Translations under genes and position numbers: made by a program | Assembly: GCF_018139145.2 (NCBI RefSeq) | Contig: NC_059471.1 | Coordinates: 203,255,494-203,319,493, forward strand | Length of the DNA stretch: 64,000 nt | Direction of reading: 5' to 3' | From: Gymnogyps californianus | Lineage: Eukaryota; Chordata; Aves; Accipitriformes; Cathartidae | In this document: one piece after another, positions 57,510-64,000 of the stretch | How positions within the stretch are numbered: position 1 is the first letter of the stretch | Layout: each line of letters opens with the position of its first letter | The notes under the pieces: model-generated | Seen by the model: the letters and a program-made list of their open reading frames with translations, nothing else | The model's database searches: none | What the model was told of the DNA's origin: nothing

Positions 57510-58720
57510 TACCCGCGCCTCCGGCCGCCCCGGCCCGCAGCCGGCCGCCGGGGCCTGGGCTGCGGGGGCCGGGCGGCGGCGGCGGCGAGGCTGGCCGCCA
57601 GTCAGGGCCCCCCCCCCACCCCGCAGCAAACCCGGGCGCAGAGAGGCGCTGCCTGACCTGGTGCTGCCGCGGGGGAGGCAGCGGAGGAGCGGCCTGCCCG
57701 GCCTCCTGCGGCGGGAGGGCCCTTCTGGCTCTCGCAGCTCCGCCGGGCCGGCCGAGGCGCGGGCGCGGGCCTCGAGATGGCGGCGGCCGCCTTGGCGGCG
57801 GGGCGCTGACTCACGGCATCAGCGTGGACACGGTGACGGGGCCCCTGGTTGGTGCCTGCCTGTAGCGATCCCCGGGGGTGCTCGGTACCTTTCGTGATTT
57901 GCCACCATTAATTAGCGCTCCGAACCGCTGTTACGAAACGAGCCCCGCTCGCATTTCACCAAATAAAGACTGCGGCGTGCAGAGGTTAAAGGAAGTTGCT
58001 AAAGGTCAGAGAATGAGTCAGCAGCTGCGCTTGGTCTCCGCTCCGGCCTCTTCCCTCATTTTCGTTTCGTTAAAAAAGACATTGGTGGTGGCTTAGGTCC
58101 AAAATACAAGTTGGTGGGGAAAAAATAAGTAACTTTTTTACATCTATGCAGGTTTATCGGTCCATTAGTGTCTCCGAGACGTTCCCATACATTTATTGGC
58201 AAATTAAGTACCTGATTTGGTTCGACATTACTTCTGTTTTACTGACAGAGAAATGAGACTACAGATATTATGAGATTTGTCTACTGACACGGTAACTCTG
58301 GGAGATTGCAGAGATAAGAATGGATTCTGGGTTTCCTGAGGCCAAATCCTCATCATAAAATATACTACTATGCATGCTCTGATACAAAGCAAATACATGC
58401 ACAATTCAGAAATAATCAATAGGATTTTACAAACTGATGGAGAGTTTCAAGATTTTGCAACTGTTGGGATTTTTCCAAGAAAGGCATTTCTTCCTTATCC
58501 TAGTTTCAACATCATCCCAATCATGTGAACGTGTCCTAAATCCTGTATCTGAGCTTTTGTTGTCATTTGGTATTTACAACATTTCTGACTTTCAGGCACA
58601 CTAACATAGTTGTGCGAGAAAATAAGCAAAAAAAAAAAAGTTAACTATTACAATTTAAATAGAAATGGTTCCGTATTTAGAGATCTCTGCAAGCTTTGTG
58701 TCCCATGAAACATGCTGTTA

Positions 58721-58738
58721 GTGGCCACTAGAGGGAAT
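58721..58738 (+). promoter_or_regulatory. Candidate CTCF motif
   Basis: GTGGCCACTAGAGGGAAT closely matches the CTCF core (TGGCCACNAGRGGGC) except at its last bases. It lies about 1.3 kb upstream of the probable HBP1 start region. Confidence 0.45.
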
Positions 58739-61700
58739 GCTGGTTTTATTGTTTCCACAGGTCTACAAGGGTAATGCAATTGAAAAAAAATGAAATCACA
58801 CACACCAAATTGTACTTAGCGTCAAAACACACTCGGTATGCGGATGTCATTGGCACATCAGTTTAGGATTTGGCTTTTCCAAGAAGTAATAGTTTGCCTG
58901 TTAGTAAAGTCATTGCCATCTGTAGGCACTGTTTGAAGAGAGACATTACTTTAAAAAACATGCAATATCTTCTGCAGTGTGAATTGGAAATTACTACTTT
59001 TTATACGTATATGTGCAAGTTTAGCTTAAAAAAAATAAAAAGAGTAGAAAAACTAATGCCATGGAATTTAAACTAAAAATCTTCTGTGCTTAATCACATA
59101 ACAAACCCACCCTTTACAGATCATTTTCCCAGTTTGAAAACACAAGAGTAATTTGAACAAATGCCTCCAGGAAAAATCTGAAAATTAATGTTGAGATTCA
59201 GCTATTAAGCGACTAGACAGCTTATTATAATATCAACTGTCTAACCCTACATGCTACAAGCTCAGATTTTTCCTATATTTAGAATTCAGGCTTTTCCTAA
59301 ATAACTGATACATCTTTATATAAGAAAGCTTTCATGGCATCCTCTCTCTAAAATACTTTTTTCAATAAATTGAAAACTGGTAAACCAGGAATCATCTTTT
59401 TTACACCACAATAAAATTAACTTTAAAGCTGTGTTCCTTCCTCCCCGTCCCCTTTCTCTTTTGATCTCCTTTACAAATCTAAACAGCCTTTAGGCTCTTT
59501 GGAGAGAGACCCAAGCTTCTTGGGGTTTTAATGAACCTTACTGCAGACCCTGCATTTCCAGATCGAGGCTTGGCAGAAGACCTGTGCATGCAGATGTCTC
59601 CATTCTGGAAACAGGCTACGCTGCTTGTGCTACAGCCACTTGCAAGGTAAAACTCACGGTTTACTCTTCTGAAAGCTCCATCTGCCGCAGTGTGGAAGGT
59701 GGAGAGCGCAGAGGCCAGATCAAGCAGCTACAGAAGATATGAAATCCTGTCTCACGCCCCATCAGATTCTTCAGAAAAAGACTGTTGGCCTAAAGGTTCA
59801 TACCTTGTTATGGAGCACGTTTCTACCCCACTATGTACTTTTTTGACCCAAAACAAAAAGCATTTTTCCCAAACTGTTAAATCCATTTGCTGTGAAGGTT
59901 TACAAGTTCTCTACAAAAACTTATGCATGAGTGTTAGGTATGAAGCCCAGTCCTCTGAGATCCACTGGCCCAGATTCCAGATACAGGTCTAGACAAGCAA
60001 ATACCACTGCTGAATTAGAGCCTTGATATCACACTTACCATCTATGACATACCCAGGAAGCACAAAAATGTGAATCCTACCTAGGACTGAGATTAAAATC
60101 ATGTAAAGATGAGTGTCTGAATTGTCTTGAGATTCTAAAAACAGACACATAACAGCTTTCTTATTTTCAAATCTACCTTTTCTCCTTTGCATATGGTAAG
60201 TTAACATTTACTCAGTGAGGATGTAAGAGAAAAGGAGTAAAAGGACAGGTAGTCCATGCAGTAGATGGACTTATTAACCCCCTTGGTTGAAGTCAAATAT
60301 GTATCTTCTAAATTTAAGAATTAAGATTATGTCAATGCCATACTCCTTGCTCTGTATGCCTAGTCACTAATTAAATCATTACTCCCCCTCCACACACCCT
60401 ACCTCGCCTTACTCCATGCCCAAAATGAATGGCTGCTCAGAGAATGAATCAATACTGTGTAACACAGACATTGTTGGTAGCTTTGCTGATTCAGTTGCTT
60501 CTGCTGTTCTAAGAGAGGTAGAAAATAAGGTGGGGGATTGGGAAGTGTTAGTTGTGAGTTCTTGTCACATTACGGATGGCTACCAAGAAGCACAAAATAA
60601 GCAGGAGAGAGGACACAAACAGAAAATAAAGATACAGATAAATTTGCATCTGGTAGCTATTTACCTCTTAAAATTGCCAGCCACAAAGTTAAGAAACCAC
60701 AAGGTAGATTTTAAAAATGCATAATATTACAGTCAAAGTCATATTAGTAAAATATATATTATATAATGGGTTTGTGCCTACCTCTACTTTTAATCTCTCC
60801 TGTCCAAAGCCAATGTCCTGTCCTGCCCTTATGACACAGCTGCTACTGCTGACTCTCTGAAATACAGCATATCATTATTTTAATTCTGCTACAGGAGCTT
60901 TCGCATCCACAGGTAGACATCCATTCTCAGTTATTAACTAAATACTCCCCAGACATCAGAGCAACCCTGCTCACCAGAGCTGCCACTTCTACCCAACGCG
61001 GCAGCCTCTGTTCTGCAGCCATTCTGCCAGACCCTCTCACATCAGTTTTCTCTTTTCACAATGACTTCTGTATCTCCTAAAGCTATTTGTACTCATTCCC
61101 TCTTCTCACAGCCTTTTGCAGCTAGCTGCAATGGTGGTTGGCTCTCTCCACCTTCCTAATGACAACTCTAGGTGTGCCCACTCCCACATTTCACCTCTTT
61201 AATCTCCTCACAGAGGATGCTGTTGGGAACGCAAAGCAGAGGAACAGAGGACTTATTGCTCCCAGGAAAGATCTTTTTTATTGAGTGCTAGAAGGGAAAA
61301 TTCACTCGCCTCCTGAAGTGGTTCAAGTTGGGGAGAAACAGAACAAATAACAGAGTTGGTTTTTTTGGGTTTTTTTTTGTTCCAAGACAGATCAGGAATT
61401 AATGAGACATTTATTTCATGTCATTATGGCACAGATTCCAGTTTTAGCTAAACTTTTATCACCTACAAAGACAGAGCAAGACAAAAAATGACAACAGTAT
61501 CAGGAAAAAAGAAAGACCTGACATATCAAGAAACAATCCAGAACAGTGATAAATAAGAAAACCCTCTATCCCAACTCAAAGCTTGCAGAAAAACAAGTCA
61601 AGAAGAGACTACAGATGATCTGTAGGTTCCCTCTATGCTGGTTGGTAAATTAAAATGCCAGGGAGTGTTCCTGGGCACTGGAATACAATAACCTGTACTG

Positions 61701-63474
61701 TAATTTTTTTTTTTTTTTTAAATAGCCCTGGCATAGTTTTTGCGTGGGCCAATAGCAAATAATTTTCAGATACGGTTTGGGAGCTACCATAGGCCAAGGA
61801 CTGTTCTCAGTTGGCCATCTGTGTATGGCCACCCCATGTGGAAAGTTGGAAAAAAGTTTCTAAGACAGCTTATAAATGAGCCCACACAAATACTGGAAAA
61901 CAGTATGAATGTTGGTCATTCAATGCCTCAGTACTAGCAAATAGTCTCAGGCACACAGAATTTCCTACGATCGATATAACCATACAGATGCAGCCAAAAA
62001 CGAAAGGTACAGTGAAGCTAAAGTTGCTTAAGATAGTCACACCACCTGACTCCAGAAGGACAAAGCAACAAAGAGAAAAAGAAGATACAGCTTGGTGATA
62101 AGTTGGATGGCTTTTTCCAAATAAGACATTTATCAGAACAGCATCTTCAGAGATGTGGGGGAGCAGGTCCCAGAGGCTCACTCAGCTGCCAGGGAATTAG
62201 TCCTCCACAGAGACCCCTGCACAGAGCGTTATCCTTTCCCAAAATTTTATAGCTGCTCAGCTGAAATAATTGAATCCCTTCAAAGAAGGATGGACAAAGT
62301 ATTCATACCATGCCATGATGCTATTTTTAGGCCGTCCTAATTTAATTCACCTCAATAAGAGGATGTTGAGTCAGCAGATACTGTCACAATGGCCTAGCAT
62401 AACCTAGTGTCAGAGTTTGTCACACGGTTTTGACTGGGCACAGTTTCTTTTATGTAATAGTTTGGCCTTTGTCTCTTCCCTGTTCCCCCATACATACATA
62501 TACCTCTACCAGTTCTAAGGAAGAAAGACAACCCTACCCACAGTATTCACACAGCCATGGCAACACCATTACTGCACTCCAGCTCAACTTGATTTGCCAT
62601 CGTAGAAGGGACAGGGACGGGACAAAGGGGATGAGGAAGAGAGAGTCGCTGCCCAGTCAGCCAGACCACTGTGTCCCAGCACGGACCCAGCCAGTCACTC
62701 CACTTGCCTTACATCCCCCTACTGCCACTGGCTGTCAGAATAAAGATAATTTAGAGGGAAAGAGAGAAACAGGGTGAAGGAAGAGACAATCTTAAAATGT
62801 AATTTTCTTCGGGCTTTTCATATCCTACCAAGATTATTCAGCTTCCCTTTGGTCCATGAAGTGAGAGTGTCCAGCCTGCTAAGCATCTTTCTGAGCCAAA
62901 AAGTAGATTAAGAACTTGGAAACAGCCTTGGTATATATCTGAAGGAAATACAACTCTCAGAATGATTTGAAAATGTTCCTAAATTTTGTAAGACAGTCAA
63001 CAGCACAGATCTGTACATACTCAGCATACAAAGAGGCAATTCCTCCCAGAGAAAACTGCAGTAATACTTATTTGAGAACTACAGACACAGGAAAGTATCT
63101 TAGAAACTCCAAAACAATACACACCTATAACGATCACATGTATGAATGGATAAAAAGAGCTTTGAACTAACATAAAAACTTTGGCAAGAGCATGTAATGT
63201 CCATGCCGTGGCAAACTGACTTTCAGCAAAGCACTTTGTTCAGCTGAAGCTATCAGATACAGTAAGCCTCTGAAAAGAGATGACTAGGAATTTGATGTGC
63301 CAGGTCTGTGAAGGATGACCAGCAGATGCTGATTTTGCACATCTGGGAACTCTTGATATTGAAAAACCAATAATGCTTGCCATGGAAAGCGTGTCGTAAG
63401 CTACAAAATGACACAAATCGTGATGTAACTATCCCAGAGTCACCTTATAGAAAGCTTAAAGCATCAAACATTTC

Positions 63475-63522
63475 AAACAAAACAAAACAAAACCACCAAA
63501 CCCAAAACAAAACCAAATCCAC
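63475..63522. repeat. A/C-rich low-complexity patch
   Basis: Repeats of aaaac/aaaacc units (acaaaacaaaacaaaacc and similar). No attached element was recognised. Confidence 0.6.
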
Positions 63523-63804
63523 ATTCCAGCAAGGACCAGAATAGTCTTCACTGAATACAAAAGACAACATGAGGAAAGAAGATGGAGTGACAGTGTTTTA
63601 GGTTGTAGATGGTTTCACAATGCTCTTCACAGCTTTGCCCCAAGACCTCCACAATCGGTCACTTGTGGACCTCAAACAGGAGATCCAGAAGGGAATGGTT
63701 TCAGAAGTGTTTATTCCAGATGAACTTGAATGAAATCTCATGAAGCACAAACAAATGACATTTAAAAAGTGACAGCATCAGGACTAGGACCAAGGAAGCT
63801 TACT

Positions 63805-63990
63805 TTCCTCAGGGTTTGTGTCTTGTGATCGACTGAAGGCTGCGGTCGAATTTTTTTCCCATGGTTAAGGCATTTGTAAACATTTGCTGCCATGTGGATT
63901 CTCTTTTGCTTAGTAACATGTGAGCCCACGAATGCCTTTCTTTACAGGATTTTTCTCAGGCTTTTCTCTCCTCACCCAGCGAGGCATATT
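63805..63990 (-). pseudogene. Decayed C2H2 zinc-finger relic
   Basis: On the minus strand one frame reads ...RKAFVGSHVTKQKRIH, then MAANVYKCLNHGKK, and after a one-base shift FDRSLQSITRHK. This resembles two tandem C2H2 fingers joined by a linker (KxF...KRIH-TGEKxYKCxxCGKxF...TRHK). Key features are lost: the second Cys of the last finger is His, TGE is MAA, and there is a stop upstream and a frameshift inside the finger. It is a non-functional fragment; a parent gene may lie beyond the right edge. The finger spacing is imperfect, so chance resemblance is not excluded. Confidence 0.45.
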
Positions 63991-64000
63991 TTCAACAAAC

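Larger units (their letters stand above)
56190..57860. promoter_or_regulatory. HBP1: CpG island with HBP1 promoter
   Basis: Base composition changes abruptly to very GC-rich, CpG-dense DNA with C and G homopolymers, a (CA)7 tract at 56411-56425 and a (GGC)5 run at 57572-57586. It lies at the 5' end of HBP1. It contains splice-donor-like sites on the HBP1 strand at 57095 (G|GTAAGT) and 56649 (CAG|GTGAGA), and promoter motifs listed separately. No TATA box is placed convincingly, so dispersed initiation is expected. Confidence 0.85.
57861..63800. other. Intergenic region upstream of HBP1, no gene seen
   Basis: AT-rich sequence between the HBP1 CpG island and the zinc-finger relic. I see no exon of PRKAR2B, the neighbour expected from mammalian gene order, and no recognisable CR1. 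Features noted are a CTCF-like motif at 58721-58738, a T-run at about 61,698-61,711 and an A/C-rich low-complexity patch at about 63,475-63,520. Open frames here (up to about 115 codons at 62430-62777) have no family resemblance. Confidence 0.65.

Noticed and set aside
57861..64000. 3' exons of PRKAR2B, expected from gene order
   Set aside because: No cyclic-nucleotide-binding domain sequence was recognised on either strand, so the gene probably starts to the right of the window.

Overview
This window is vertebrate nuclear DNA, most probably from a bird. The genes are split by long AT-rich introns with GT-AG borders, there is a CpG-island promoter, and the recognisable interspersed repeats are CR1 LINE fragments, the main LINE of birds and reptiles. 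The exons translate to proteins very close to mammalian COG5 and HBP1. I cannot name the species.

Layout. About 1-38,160 (+ strand) is the 3' third of COG5. Eight coding exons lie between 12,732 and 37,599 and encode the last 304 residues. The upstream exons lie off the left edge, and two introns here are about 9 and 10 kb. About 38,275-57,250 (- strand) is the whole of HBP1: ten coding exons from 52,694 down to 39,414, a 3' UTR of about 1.1 kb, and at least one probable first exon in a CpG island at about 56,190-57,860. The two genes converge, and their poly(A) signals are about 150 bp apart. About 57,860-64,000 is intergenic DNA upstream of HBP1 with no recognisable gene, apart from a decayed C2H2 zinc-finger relic at the right edge. 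In mammals PRKAR2B lies beyond HBP1 on this side, but I see none of its exons here.

The two genes are unrelated in function. COG5 belongs to the Golgi vesicle-tethering COG complex. HBP1 is a nuclear HMG-box and AXH-domain repressor of cell-cycle genes. Their tail-to-tail arrangement is the conserved vertebrate order.

The most useful observations beyond gene calling concern HBP1 regulation. (i) An upstream ATG in the candidate first exon reads in frame through the splice into the usual start and would add 13 residues. (ii) The 3' UTR has seed matches for the miR-17 and miR-19 families 35 bp apart and two for miR-29. (iii) The CpG island holds two perfect FOXO elements, a textbook ZNF143 element, NF-Y boxes and an NRF1 palindrome. 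I found no convincing previously undescribed system.
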